Positions 17,402 to 26,699 of a stretch of DNA of 64,000 nucleotides are shown here, piece by piece. Numbering within the stretch: position 1 is the first letter of the stretch; each line of letters opens with the position of its first letter. The stretch lies in the NCBI RefSeq assembly GCF_034933565.1, contig NZ_JAYFNG010000006.1:1-64000 (forward strand), read 5' to 3'. Origin of the DNA: Raineyella sp034933565. Lineage in GTDB: Bacteria; Actinomycetota; Actinomycetes; Propionibacteriales; Propionibacteriaceae. The position numbers and the translations under genes are program-made. The notes beneath the pieces were generated by a model, which was given only the letters and a program-made list of their open reading frames with translations, was not told where the DNA came from and made no database searches.

Positions 17402-18229
17402 TCAGGCCGGCACGATCCGGCCGCGCGGGATGCCGGGCAGTGGGGTCCCGGTCAGCTCGGTGGCCTGCCGGACGTGGGCGGCCAGCTGCACCCGCAGCTC
17501 CTCCGCGGCGGAACGTACGACGGCCTGGAGCCGCGGCCACGGCACCTGCCGGACGGCCAGCGGGGCGCCGAAGACGACGTGCATCCGGGAGCGCAGTCGC
17601 GGGGTGCTGTGCGGGCTGTCCCCGGCGGCGCGGGTCCCGAGCATCGCCACCGGCACGATCGGGGCACCGGTGACCATCGCCAGGTAGCTGGCCCCCGACC
17701 TGATCCAGGCGAAGTCGCCGGTGTCGCGCATCCCCTCCGGGAAGACCACCAGGGCCGAGCCGTCGCGCAGCACCCGGATGCACCGGTCGACCGCCGTACG
17801 GTCCACGACGACGTCCCGGTCGATCGGGATCTGGCCCGAACGGCTCAGGGCGCCGCCCATCATCCCCCGGAACAGTTCCTGCTTCGCCAGAGCGTACGTG
17901 GGGCGTCGCGGCGACATCAGCACCGCCAGCGGCCCGTCCAGGGTCGCGATGTGGTTCGCCGCGAGGATCACCGGCCCCTCGGCGGGCACCTGCTCGGCAC
18001 CGTGCACCCGGACGTCCCACAGGGCCCCGACGACGGCCCGACCGGGCCCGCGGAGGATGCGCAACAGGCCGCGGCGCGGCGCCGGGAGGTGATCCGTACG
18101 CGGCAGCCCGGCCGGCCCCTCGGCCCGATGGACGCCCGTGGTGCCCGGACCGTCGACCGACTCCGCGGGGCTCGTGGAGCCCGGCACGGTCGCGGGGGAC
18201 GCCAGGTCGCTGCGGGTGTCCACGGTCAT
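17402..18229 (-). CDS. 1-acyl-sn-glycerol-3-phosphate acyltransferase family protein
   Basis: Membrane-associated PlsC-family acyltransferase of 275 residues, which would transfer a fatty acyl chain to lysophosphatidic acid. The catalytic motif NHIATLD (NHx4D) lies near residue 96 and is followed by the acceptor-binding FPEGMRDTG. The first 45 residues are Ser/Pro-rich and poorly conserved in appearance, so the true start could lie further downstream. It sits between cmk and der, where many actinobacteria place it. Confidence 0.9.
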   Translation of the reverse strand: MTVDTRSDLASPATVPGSTSPAESVDGPGTTGVHRAEGPAGLPRTDHLPAPRRGLLRILRGPGRAVVGALWDVRVHGAEQVPAEGPVILAANHIATLDGPLAVLMSPRRPTYALAKQELFRGMMGGALSRSGQIPIDRDVVVDRTAVDRCIRVLRDGSALVVFPEGMRDTGDFAWIRSGASYLAMVTGAPIVPVAMLGTRAAGDSPHSTPRLRSRMHVVFGAPLAVRQVPWPRLQAVVRSAAEELRVQLAAHVRQATELTGTPLPGIPRGRIVPA

Positions 18230-18245
18230 CGCGGGGTCCTCTCGG

Positions 18246-18923
18246 TCAGTGCTCCTCGGCGAGCGTCTGCTCGACGAGGCCGACGACCCGGCCCACCACG
18301 GTGGGCAGGTCGTCGTACGTGGAGTCGATGACGGTGACGCCCTCGGCCGCCTCGGTGAAGGCCGTCACCCGGGAGTCGTCGCGGTCGCGGCGGATCACCT
18401 GGTCGGTGACCTCGGCTCCGGTGGCCCGGCCGCCGAGTTCGGCGGCCCGGCGTGCCACCCGGGCCTGCGGATCGGCGACCAGCAGGATCCGGACCTGCGC
18501 GTCCGGGGCGACCACGGTGGTGATGTCACGGCCCTCCACCACGATGCCGTCTCGGGCAGCGGCGATCGCGGCACGCTGGCGGGCGATCAGCTCGTCGCGT
18601 ACGCCTTGGATCGAGGACACCTTGGACACCTCGGCGGAGACCCGCGGGGCGCGGATCGCGGCGGTCACGTCGGTCCCGTCGACACTGACCGTCGGGGCCG
18701 CCGGATCGGTGCCGACCCGCAGGTCGGTGCGACGCACCATCGCGACCACCGCGTCGGCATCCTCGATCGCGATCCCCGAGGAGAGCCACGCCCAGGCCAT
18801 CGCCCGGTACATCGCTCCCGTGTCGAGATAGGCCCACCCGAAGTGTTCGGCAACGGCCCGTGAGGTCGAGGACTTGCCCGACCCGCTCGGCCCGTCGATG
18901 GCCACGACTACCACGCTGATCAC
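18246..18923 (-). CDS. cmk: Cytidylate kinase
   Basis: Phosphorylates CMP and dCMP with ATP, feeding CTP and dCTP pools. The 225-residue protein has the P-loop GPSGSGKSS at residues 11-19, the DTGAMYRA nucleotide-binding segment, the LID-region VAPDAQVRILL and RDRDDS. GTG 18923 follows GGAAAGG, which decides the start. It precedes plsC by 16 bases. A 190-base gap with no visible gene separates it from tyrA. Confidence 0.94.
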   Translation of the reverse strand: MISVVVVAIDGPSGSGKSSTSRAVAEHFGWAYLDTGAMYRAMAWAWLSSGIAIEDADAVVAMVRRTDLRVGTDPAAPTVSVDGTDVTAAIRAPRVSAEVSKVSSIQGVRDELIARQRAAIAAARDGIVVEGRDITTVVAPDAQVRILLVADPQARVARRAAELGGRATGAEVTDQVIRRDRDDSRVTAFTEAAEGVTVIDSTYDDLPTVVGRVVGLVEQTLAEEH

Positions 18924-19113
18924 TCTGCCTTTCCTGGTCGACGGTTCCCCACGCCCACATGTCCGGCAGGTGGCCGCCGGGGAAACGTTGCGGCGAAGTG
19001 TCTGATCGTAGCCCGCCCGGCGGGCGCGGCGTCCCCGGGCCGCCCGTCATGGAGCAGGCCCCGATGGGGGCCGGACGTCAGGCGTTCCCGGTGCCCGGCG
19101 AGGAACCGTCCGG

Positions 19114-20184
19114 TCAGTCCACCCGCCAGCCGGCGGCCCGCATCGCCTCGGACACCTCGCGGACATGGCCGGGCTCGACGGCCACCTCCAGGTAGCCGAC
19201 CTGACGGACCAGGTCGTGCTGGATGTCGATGTCCTCGATGTTCACCCCGGCATCGGCGATGTCACGGAACAGCTGGGCGAGTGCACCGCGGGTGTCCGGG
19301 ATCTCGATCACCACCCGGGCGTAGTCGATCGCCGGCGCCCCGTGCTTGCCCGGGATCTGGCGGGTGCCGTTCACGCCGCGCTGCAGGATCGGGCGCACCT
19401 TGTGCGTCGGGTCGTCCAGCGCGGCGATCATCTCGTCGAGGTGATCGCGGACCTCCTCCAGCTCCGGGCGCAGCGCATCGACGTTGCCGGCGATGATCTG
19501 CTCCCACAGCTCGGGGTCGGAGCCTGCGATCCGGGTGACGTCGCGCAGCCCCTGGCCGGCGAGCGTCAGGTGGCTGGTCGGGATGCCGAGCAGGTGGTCG
19601 GCCATCAGCACCGAGACGAGCTGGGGCAGGTGCGAGACCTGTGCCACGGCACTGTCGTGCTCGTCGGGGGTGAACGCCACGTACCGGGCGCCGCACACCC
19701 GGATCAGCGCCCGGACCCGATCGGCGGTGGCCTCGGTGACCTCGCGGTGCGGGGTCACCGCCCAGGTGCGGTCGACGAAGAGGTCGGGGCTGGCGCTGAC
19801 CGGCCCGGAGTGCTGGCTGCCGGCCATCGGGTGCGAGCCGAGGTAGCGCGACAGGTCCCGGCCGGTGGCCTGCAGCTGGCGCAGCACCCGGCCCTTCACC
19901 GAGCCGACATCGGTCACCGCCGCGTTCGGGTAGCGGTCCAGCGCCTCGCCGATCACCGCCGCCAGCGACCGCGGCGGGGTGGCGACCACGACGAGCCGTA
20001 CGGCCTGCGGGTCGGCCTTCTCGGTGGTCCCCGCGCCGAGCGTCGCCGCGACCCTGGCATGCGACAGCACCGCGTCGGACAGGTGCACCCGCACCCCGGC
20101 CCGGGTCAGCGCGGCACCGATCGAGGCTCCGAGCAGTCCCGCACCGATCACCACGGTCGGGTCGAGCTCCTTGACGTCGTTCAC
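19114..20184 (-). CDS. tyrA: Prephenate dehydrogenase
   Basis: Oxidative decarboxylation of prephenate to 4-hydroxyphenylpyruvate, the tyrosine branch. The 356-residue protein has an NAD-binding fold with GAGLLGASIG, a catalytic domain with GSHPMAGSQHSGP and TPHREV, and a C-terminal ACT domain (about 280-356) that could bind tyrosine for feedback control. There is no chorismate mutase domain. GTG 20184 follows AGGAGA and overlaps the prcA stop by four bases, so tyrA is translationally coupled to the proteasome genes. Confidence 0.93.
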   Translation of the reverse strand: MNDVKELDPTVVIGAGLLGASIGAALTRAGVRVHLSDAVLSHARVAATLGAGTTEKADPQAVRLVVVATPPRSLAAVIGEALDRYPNAAVTDVGSVKGRVLRQLQATGRDLSRYLGSHPMAGSQHSGPVSASPDLFVDRTWAVTPHREVTEATADRVRALIRVCGARYVAFTPDEHDSAVAQVSHLPQLVSVLMADHLLGIPTSHLTLAGQGLRDVTRIAGSDPELWEQIIAGNVDALRPELEEVRDHLDEMIAALDDPTHKVRPILQRGVNGTRQIPGKHGAPAIDYARVVIEIPDTRGALAQLFRDIADAGVNIEDIDIQHDLVRQVGYLEVAVEPGHVREVSEAMRAAGWRVD

Positions 20185-20909
20185 TTGGTCTCCTGATCGT
20201 CCGGACCGCCGTCATCCAGCAGGCCGGCCAGCGCGGTGCGGCTGATCCGCCGGAACTTGCGCGGCCGGGGCCTGGTGCGGTCCAGGATCGCCACCTCCAG
20301 CGCGTCCGGCCCGAGCACCCGGGGGGACGGCGCGGACGTGTCGGCCGCCAGCGCGCGGACCGCGAGTCGGACGACCGTGCCGAGATCGGCCTGCGGGTCG
20401 ATGCCGCGACGCACCACCTCGGCGATCGCCTCCGTCGCCCCGCCCATCGCGGTGAAGTTCTCCTCATCGGCGATCGACCCGTCGTAGGTCAGCCGGTAGA
20501 TCTGGTCACCGGCCGGTTCGTCACCGAGCTCGGCGACCACCAGCTCCACCTCGAAAGGCTTCTCGGCCCCGGAGGAGAACGTCGAGCCGAGCAGCTGGGA
20601 GTAGGCGTTGGCCAGCATCCGCCCGGTGACGTCCGAACGGTCGTACGCGTAGCCGCGCAGGTCGGCCTGCTGGATGCCGGCGATCCGCAGCTGTTCGAAC
20701 TCGTTGTAGCGCCCGACGGCCGCGAAGGCGATCCGGTCGTAGATCTCGGAGATCTTGTGCAGGGCCAGCGAGCGGTTCTCGGCGACGAAGCAGATGCCGT
20801 CCCGATAGCGCAGCACCACCACCGCCCGCCCGCGGGCGATGCCCTTGCGGGCGAAGTCCGAGCGGTCCTTCATCTGCTGCTCGGGCGCGACGTAGAACGG
20901 CATGCTCAT
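20181..20909 (-). CDS. prcA: 20S proteasome alpha subunit
   Basis: Outer-ring subunit of the actinobacterial 20S proteasome, 242 residues. It begins MSMPFYVAPEQQMKDRSDFA, the gate-forming N-terminus, and continues with KGIARGRAVVVL and the inactive NTN-hydrolase fold. It lacks a catalytic N-terminal Thr, as expected for alpha subunits. It follows prcB after 127 bases on the same strand. The ring docks the ATPase Mpa and controls entry of pupylated proteins. Confidence 0.95.
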   Translation of the reverse strand: MSMPFYVAPEQQMKDRSDFARKGIARGRAVVVLRYRDGICFVAENRSLALHKISEIYDRIAFAAVGRYNEFEQLRIAGIQQADLRGYAYDRSDVTGRMLANAYSQLLGSTFSSGAEKPFEVELVVAELGDEPAGDQIYRLTYDGSIADEENFTAMGGATEAIAEVVRRGIDPQADLGTVVRLAVRALAADTSAPSPRVLGPDALEVAILDRTRPRPRKFRRISRTALAGLLDDGGPDDQETK

Positions 20910-21036
20910 CAGCTGTCCCTCCTCCTTCGGACCTGCGATGCGTCCGGCCGGTCGGCCGGTGGAAACGTGGCTGGGTGGTGCCCCGGTCGGGCACCTCGGC
21001 CGGGCGGGCCGGTGACCGGGGCCGGTGACCCGAGGG

Positions 21037-21837
21037 TCAGACCAGCGGCGCGGCCGGACCGTCCGGGCGTCGGCGACGGCCCTCGATCACCCGGTCGGTG
21101 ATGGCGGTCATCTCCTCGTCCGACAGCTGGTGCACGCCATCGGGCCCGGCGACCATGATGATCGGGTAGATCCGCCGCATCAGGTCGGGGCCGCCGGTCG
21201 CCGAATCGTCGTCGGCCGCGTCGAACAGCGCCTGCACCACGACGGTGGCACATCCGGTCAGATCGAGGTCGGGGCGGTAGAGCTTCTTCAGCGAGCCGCG
21301 GGCGAAGATCGAGCCGGAGCCGACCGAGTGGAACGCGGTCTCCTCGTAGCGGCCACCGGTCGCGTCGTACGAGAAGATCCGGCCCAGGTCACCGGCCAGG
21401 TCCCAGCCGGCGAACAGCGGCACCACGGCCAGGCCCTGCAGCGCATTGCCCAGGTTGCCCCGGATCAGGGCGGCCAGCCGGTTGGCCTTGCCGTCGAGGG
21501 ACAGCGGCGCACCCTCGATCTTCTCGTAGTGCTCGAGCTCCACCCGGAACAGCCGGACCATCTCGACGGCCAGCCCGGCGGCGCCGGCGATGCCGACCAG
21601 CGAGAACTCGTCGGAGGCGTACACCTTCTGGATGTCGCGCTGGGCGATCATGTTGCCCATCGTCGCCCGGCGGTCGCCGGCCATCACCACCCCGTGCGGG
21701 AAGGTCGCCGACACGATCGTGGTGCCGTGCGGCGTCAGCCCGTCGGCCGGGCCGGTCGGCACCCGGTGGGTCGGCAGCAGGTCGGGCGCGACCCGGGACA
21801 GCAGCTCCGCGAAGGAGCCGGTCAGCTCGTCGGTCAC
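21037..21837 (-). CDS. prcB: 20S proteasome beta subunit
   Basis: Proteolytic inner-ring subunit, 266 residues. A propeptide of 38 residues ends at Gly38, and cleavage there exposes the catalytic Thr39 of GTTIVSATF. GDRRATMGN supplies the conserved Asp/Arg region, and the catalytic Lys lies further on in IQKVYASDEFSLVGIAG. It overlaps pup by four bases (ATGA), giving coupled synthesis of tag and protease. Confidence 0.95.
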   Translation of the reverse strand: MTDELTGSFAELLSRVAPDLLPTHRVPTGPADGLTPHGTTIVSATFPHGVVMAGDRRATMGNMIAQRDIQKVYASDEFSLVGIAGAAGLAVEMVRLFRVELEHYEKIEGAPLSLDGKANRLAALIRGNLGNALQGLAVVPLFAGWDLAGDLGRIFSYDATGGRYEETAFHSVGSGSIFARGSLKKLYRPDLDLTGCATVVVQALFDAADDDSATGGPDLMRRIYPIIMVAGPDGVHQLSDEEMTAITDRVIEGRRRRPDGPAAPLV

Positions 21838-22019
21838 TGTCCGCCCTTCTGCACGAAGCCGCGGACGAACTCCTCGGCGTTGGTCTCCAGGACCGCATCG
21901 ATCTCGTCGAGCAGGGCGTCGAAGCCCTCGTCCTGCTGCTGCGGCGCCGTGACCAGCGTCTCGGTCTCCTCGACCGCCGCCTCCTCGGCTTGGTGTCGCG
22001 CATGCTGCTGCTCGGACAT
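21834..22019 (-). CDS. pup: Prokaryotic ubiquitin-like protein Pup
   Basis: Small, largely disordered protein modifier of 61 residues. The C-terminus is KGGQ: the final Gln must be deamidated to Glu by Dop before ligation to substrate lysines. The central FDALLDEIDAVLETNAEEFV forms the helix recognised by the Mpa coiled coil. It lies between dop and prcB, as in mycobacteria. Confidence 0.95.
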   Translation of the reverse strand: MSEQQHARHQAEEAAVEETETLVTAPQQQDEGFDALLDEIDAVLETNAEEFVRGFVQKGGQ

Positions 22020-22054
22020 CGGGTCTCCTTCCGCAACCAGGGGCAGGGTCGAGT

Positions 22055-23557
22055 CTAACCGGCGAACGTGGCGGGGAAGAGATCCACGAGGTCGGCGGGC
22101 CGGGTCGCCCGCTCGACCCGCTCCCCCACCAGCGCCCGGGTGCCGGCGAGCGGATCGGTCAGCTCCAGCCGGACGATCCCGCGCCCGCCCTCACCGGCGA
22201 AGGTGAGACCGTCCCAACCGGCGCCGAGCAGCTGGTCGACGAACCGGCCGACGATCCGGCCGCGGGCCCAGGCCCGGGTGTCGCCGGGGGGCGTCCGCCG
22301 GGCCGCCTCGACCTCGGCGGGGCTGACCAGCGTACGCAGCCGGCCGGCCTGTTCCAGCCGCAGCGCCAGGCTGCGGGTCGGGTCGATGTCGGCGTACTGC
22401 AGATCGACCAGGGCGAGCTTCGGGTCGTCCCAGGACAGTCCGTCGCGGGCCCGGAAGGACTCCAGCAGCAGCCGTTTCGCGGCCCAGTCCAGCCGGTCGG
22501 CCGTCGCCCGCCAGTCGACCCGCAGGTCGTCGAGCACCCGCTGCCAGGCCTCGAGCAGCGCCAGCTCCTCGGTGCCGAGGTCGTCCAGGCCGCGACAGGC
22601 GTCGAGCCAGGCCTGCTGGATGTCCAGCGCGGTGGCGGCGCGGCCGTCACGCAGGGCGACCGTACGGGTCAGGTCGGGGTCATGGGAGATCGCCCGGAAG
22701 GCCTCGACCGGGCGCAGCGGGCGCAGATCGGGGGCCCGGTCGGCCTCCACCAGCCGGACGGCCAGGGCGGCGGTGCCGACCTTCAGCCAGCCGGCGACCT
22801 GGGCCTGGTTGGCGTCGCCGGTGATCACGTGCAGTCGCCGCCACCGCCGGCGCAGCGCATGCGGCTCGTCGCGGGTGTTGATGATCGGCCGGTGCACGGT
22901 GGTCTCCAGGGCCACCTCGGTCTCGAAGAAGTCCGGGCGCTGGCCGAGCTGGAACCCGGCCGCCTGGCCCGCCTGGCCGATCCCGACCCGGCCGGCGCCG
23001 ATCACCACGGTCCGCGAGACCAGGAAGCCGGTGAGATCGCGGACGATCCGCTCGAACGGCACAGCGCGGGCCACCAGATAGTTCTCGTGGGTGCCGTACG
23101 AGGCGCCCTTGGAGTCGGTGTTGTTGCGGTAGAGCCGGATCTCGTGACCGATCGCCGCCGAGGCGGCCCGGGTCGCCTCGAGCATGATCGCGTCACCGGC
23201 CCGGTCCCAGACCACGGCGTCGCGGGCGGTGCGGACCTCCGGCCCGGAGTACTCCGGGTGGGCGTGGTCGACGTAGAGCCGCGCCCCGTTGTCCAGCATG
23301 GCGTTGCCGAGGCCCTGGTCGGTGTCGGTGAGCTGGTCGAGGCTGGCCCGTTCCCGCGGCAGGGTGAAGCCCCGGGCGTCGATCAGCGGCGACTCGGCGG
23401 TGTAGTCCCACCGGCCCTGGCCGAAGCCGATCGACTCCAGATAGGTGCGGACGACATGGTTGGCCAGGTACATCGGGTGCGGGACCTCGGCCGCCGGCAC
23501 ACCCAGCAGGCTGATGCCGTACTCGGTCTCCAGCCCGTGCACCCGGGGCCCGCTCAC
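22055..23557 (-). CDS. dop: Pup deamidase/depupylase
   Basis: Converts the C-terminal Gln of Pup to Glu and removes Pup from tagged proteins. At 500 residues from GTG 23557 it has the normal Dop length; the frame is open much further upstream, but that part lies over the DUF3054 gene. The glutamine-synthetase-like fold begins VHGLETEYGIS, with Glu residues for metal and ATP, DHAHPEYSGPE, and RNNTDSKGASYGTHENYLV. The Dop-type sequence AARSEP/ RHA insert is not needed for the call: adjacency to pup and the GxETEY start separate it from PafA only with moderate certainty. The start overlaps the DUF3054 stop (GTGA). Confidence 0.9.
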   Translation of the reverse strand: MSGPRVHGLETEYGISLLGVPAAEVPHPMYLANHVVRTYLESIGFGQGRWDYTAESPLIDARGFTLPRERASLDQLTDTDQGLGNAMLDNGARLYVDHAHPEYSGPEVRTARDAVVWDRAGDAIMLEATRAASAAIGHEIRLYRNNTDSKGASYGTHENYLVARAVPFERIVRDLTGFLVSRTVVIGAGRVGIGQAGQAAGFQLGQRPDFFETEVALETTVHRPIINTRDEPHALRRRWRRLHVITGDANQAQVAGWLKVGTAALAVRLVEADRAPDLRPLRPVEAFRAISHDPDLTRTVALRDGRAATALDIQQAWLDACRGLDDLGTEELALLEAWQRVLDDLRVDWRATADRLDWAAKRLLLESFRARDGLSWDDPKLALVDLQYADIDPTRSLALRLEQAGRLRTLVSPAEVEAARRTPPGDTRAWARGRIVGRFVDQLLGAGWDGLTFAGEGGRGIVRLELTDPLAGTRALVGERVERATRPADLVDLFPATFAG

Positions 23558-23919
23558 CGCGCGGTGACGCTGCGGCGGCGCAGCACCGCACTCGCGACCA
23601 GCCGCCAGCCGACCAGCAGCACCGACAGGGTGATCACGCTGACCAGCACGAAGGTCCAGTGCGTCGACCCGCCGGTGAGCACCCGGACGGTGTGGCCGAT
23701 CACGACGGTGACCAGCATCAGCCACAGGCCGTTGAGCGGACGCGTCCCGTCGCGCCACAGCCGCAGCACGCCCCAGCCGGCGAGGCAGCCGAGCAGGAAC
23801 GGCCATGCCGTCGCGGCCACCGACCCGAGGCCGACCGCCTCCCCGTGGGCGCCGCGGCCCAGCGCGGCGAAGACGACGACGCAGACGAGATCGAGCAGTA
23901 GCACGTACGGGGTCCTCAT
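23554..23919 (-). CDS. DUF3054 family membrane protein
   Basis: Small integral membrane protein of 121 residues with four hydrophobic segments. The first includes DLVCVVVFAALGRGAHGEA, the arrangement seen in the DUF3054 family, and GTRPLNGLWLM follows in the loop before helix three. The function of the family is unknown. ATG 23919 has AGGATGG in front and is preferred over the upstream frame. It lies between mpa and dop and overlaps dop, so it is co-expressed with the Pup system; nothing shows that it takes part in it. Confidence 0.8.
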   Translation of the reverse strand: MRTPYVLLLDLVCVVVFAALGRGAHGEAVGLGSVAATAWPFLLGCLAGWGVLRLWRDGTRPLNGLWLMLVTVVIGHTVRVLTGGSTHWTFVLVSVITLSVLLVGWRLVASAVLRRRSVTAR

Positions 23920-23998
23920 GCGCCCATCCTGACAGGTGCGGCCGGCCCCGGGCCGGAGCAACCACGGGGCGACCGTCCGGTCATCGGCAGGGATCCGC

Positions 23999-25669
23999 TC
24001 ACAGGTACTGGCCGGTGCCCGGTCCCGGGGCCGCTTCGGCGTGGTGCAGCGCCCGGACCGCGACGATCGTCTCCCCGGCGTGGTCGCCCTGGTCGGTCCC
24101 CAGCACCCGGGCCCAGTCGGCCGGGTCCGCGGTGGGCCGGTCGGTGTTGTCGGTGAGCTCGGTGCGGGTCGACCGGAGCAGATGGTCGACGCTGATCCCG
24201 GCCGGGCCGCCGGCGAGCACGTCCTTGATGGCGTACTTCTTCGCCCGCGCGACGATCGACTCGATCATGGCGCCCGAGACCAGGTCGCCGGAACGGATGA
24301 CCCCGGTCGCCCCGGAGGCGTACGTCACCTCGAAGACCTCGGCGGCGGCGTCGGTGGCGTAGAGCCGGTCGAGCGTCGCCTCGATCATCGCGGCCCGGCT
24401 CTCGCCGGCGCGGATCGGCACCCGGGCGTTCAGGTAGGTGGCGAAGATCTCCTCGGCGGCCTCCCGGTCGGGCCGCTGGATCCGGATCTTCACATCGAAC
24501 CGGCCGGGGCGCAGGATCGCCGGGTCGATCATGTCCTGACGGTTCGAGGCGCCGATCACGATGACGTTGGCGAGCTTCTCCACCCCGTCGATCTCGGCCA
24601 GCAGCTGCGGCACGATCGTCGTCTCGACATCGGAGGACAGGCCGGTGCCGCGGGTGCGGAAGATCGACTCCATCTCGTCGAAGAAGATCACCACCGGGGC
24701 ACCGTCGGAGGCCTTGTCACGGGCCCGCTGGAAGACCACCCGGATCTGGCGCTCGGACTCGCCGACGTACTTGTTGAGCAGCTGGGGGCCCTTGATGTTG
24801 AAGAAGTACGCCCGGCCGTCGGCGCCGCCCTCGCCGGACAGCGAGTGGGCCACCGCCTTGGCGATCATCGTCTTGCCGCAGCCGGGCGGGCCGTAGAGCA
24901 GGATGCCCTTGGGTGGGGTGAGGTCGTAGGCGCCGAACAGCTCCCGGTGCCGGAACGGCAGCTCCACCGCGTCGCGGATCTGTTCGATCTGGGCGCCGAG
25001 CCCGCCGATGTCCTCGTACCCGACGCTCGGGGTCTCCTCAAGGATCAGGTCGGCGACGTCGGTGGTGGGGACCCGGCCCAGCGCGATGCCGGCGCGGGTG
25101 TCGACGAGCAGGGACTGGCCGACGCGCAGCTGCTGGTCGGCCAGCACTGCGGACCGGTGCAGCACCTCCTCGCGGTCGGTGCCGGTGGTGACCAGCACCC
25201 GGCCGTCGTCGAGGGCCTCCTTCACGGTCGCCAGCTCGCCGGTGAGCGCGGCCTCCGTGACGCCGATCACCTGCGGGACGTCGTTGAGCAGCACCTGCGT
25301 GCCGACCCGCAGCGCCGACATCTCCACCGACGGCGAGACCTGCACCCGCAGCCGGCGCTGGCCGATCGCCACGTCGGCGAGCTGCTCGCCGGCCACTCCG
25401 GTGACCAGACCGAAGGACGACGGCGGCCGTCGCAGCTCGTCGAGCTTGCCCTTCAGCGCCACCAGCTGGTCGCGGGTCTGGGCCAGCACGTCGGTGAGCC
25501 GCTGGTTCTGGTCGGCGGCGCCGCGCGCGTCGGTGCGCAGCTGCGCGACCCGGCGGTCGGCCGAGCCCTTCTCCTGGGACAGCCGCCGGGACTGCTCGGT
25601 CAGCGTACGGACCTCGTCGCGCAGGCGGTAGATCTCCGCCTGCAGCTGGTCCGGGCTCGGGTCACTCAT
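23999..25669 (-). CDS. mpa: Proteasome-associated AAA+ ATPase (Mpa/ARC)
   Basis: Hexameric unfoldase that captures Pup through its N-terminal coiled coil and feeds substrates to the 20S core; 556 residues. Coiled coil about 5-85, then two OB folds, then the AAA+ module with Walker A GPPGCGKTMIAKAVA, Walker B VIFFDEMES and an Arg-finger region. The C-terminus ends GQYL, the penultimate-Tyr tail that opens the proteasome gate. The start is ATG 25669 after GGAGGA; the frame upstream of it overlaps trmI. It overlaps the trmI end by eight bases. Confidence 0.95.
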   Translation of the reverse strand: MSDPSPDQLQAEIYRLRDEVRTLTEQSRRLSQEKGSADRRVAQLRTDARGAADQNQRLTDVLAQTRDQLVALKGKLDELRRPPSSFGLVTGVAGEQLADVAIGQRRLRVQVSPSVEMSALRVGTQVLLNDVPQVIGVTEAALTGELATVKEALDDGRVLVTTGTDREEVLHRSAVLADQQLRVGQSLLVDTRAGIALGRVPTTDVADLILEETPSVGYEDIGGLGAQIEQIRDAVELPFRHRELFGAYDLTPPKGILLYGPPGCGKTMIAKAVAHSLSGEGGADGRAYFFNIKGPQLLNKYVGESERQIRVVFQRARDKASDGAPVVIFFDEMESIFRTRGTGLSSDVETTIVPQLLAEIDGVEKLANVIVIGASNRQDMIDPAILRPGRFDVKIRIQRPDREAAEEIFATYLNARVPIRAGESRAAMIEATLDRLYATDAAAEVFEVTYASGATGVIRSGDLVSGAMIESIVARAKKYAIKDVLAGGPAGISVDHLLRSTRTELTDNTDRPTADPADWARVLGTDQGDHAGETIVAVRALHHAEAAPGPGTGQYL

Positions 25670-26594
25670 CGGTGTCCTCCTCGGCCTCGGCGATCGGCAC
25701 CCCGGGCGGGATCGGGCCGTGGTAGTCGGGACCGTACGCCCCCGGGGCGGGGCGGCGCTTGCGCAACGGCGCGTCGACACCGTGGGCCATCCGGCGGGCG
25801 ATCACCAGGAAGCCGGTGTGGCCCGAGGTCTGGTGGCCGGGCCGGATCGCCAGGCCCTCGGCATGCCAGGACCGGATGGTCGTCTCCGTCGCCCGCGGCT
25901 CGGTGTAGCAGCGGGTGGCGCGCATCGTGTCCATCACCCTACCCATCTGGGTGGTCGTCGCGACGTACACGCACAGCAGACCGCCGCCGACCAGGCGCTC
26001 GGTGACCGCCTCGAGGCAGTCCCACGGTGCCAGCATGTCCAGCACCACCCGGTCGACCTCGTCGTCGGTGATCACCTCGGCGAGGTCGCCGTGGTGCAGC
26101 TGCCAGGTGGGCGGCCGGCCACCGTAGAACCCGGTGACGTTGCGCTCGGCGACGGCGGCGAACTCCGGGCGCCGCTCGTAGGAATGGACGACGCCGGTCG
26201 GCCCGACCGCGCGCAGCAGCGACACGGTCAGCGCGCCCGAGCCGACCCCCGCCTCCAGCACCCGGGCCCCGGGGAAGACATCGGTGAACATGGTGATCAT
26301 CGCGGCGTCCTTGGGATAGATCACCGCCGCGCCGCGCTTCATCGAGACGGTGAACTCCTCCAGCAGCGGCCGGAAGCACACGTACGTCTGGCCGAGGCTG
26401 GACTCGACGGTGACCCCGTCCGGGCCGCCGATCAGCGCGTCGTGGCGGATCTCGCCGCGGGCGGTGAAGAACGACCCGCCCGGCTGCAGCACGATGGAGT
26501 GCCGCCGCCCCTTGACGTCGGAGAGGTTGACCCGCTCCCCCGCCTCGAGGGGACCCAGCCGTACGCCGGACCAGTGGGGGTCGTTTCCGGTCAC
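25662..26594 (-). CDS. trmI: tRNA (adenine-58-N1)-methyltransferase
   Basis: SAM-dependent enzyme that makes m1A58 in the T-loop of tRNA, 310 residues, active as a tetramer. The N-terminal beta domain is followed by the methyltransferase fold with SAM motif VLEAGVGSGALTVSLL and acidic VHSYERR; DEVDRVVLDMLAPWD is the motif IV region. The C-terminal 30 residues are an acidic, Pro-rich extension. GTG 26594 has an AAAGGGCGG upstream. trmI directly before mpa is the mycobacterial order too. Confidence 0.93.
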   Translation of the reverse strand: MTGNDPHWSGVRLGPLEAGERVNLSDVKGRRHSIVLQPGGSFFTARGEIRHDALIGGPDGVTVESSLGQTYVCFRPLLEEFTVSMKRGAAVIYPKDAAMITMFTDVFPGARVLEAGVGSGALTVSLLRAVGPTGVVHSYERRPEFAAVAERNVTGFYGGRPPTWQLHHGDLAEVITDDEVDRVVLDMLAPWDCLEAVTERLVGGGLLCVYVATTTQMGRVMDTMRATRCYTEPRATETTIRSWHAEGLAIRPGHQTSGHTGFLVIARRMAHGVDAPLRKRRPAPGAYGPDYHGPIPPGVPIAEAEEDTDE

Positions 26595-26699
26595 GTGGTG
26601 CCGCCCTTTCGCGTTCGTTCGTGTCTCAGCTGTTCGTGCTCGACTGCCATGGCCCAGGTGTCCGTGCCGGACAGCGCGGCTCGGGTGTTCGTACTCGAC

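Noticed and set aside
23558..23965. N-terminal extension of dop by about 135 residues
   Set aside because: It lies over the DUF3054 gene, and Dop proteins normally begin close to the GLETEYG motif.
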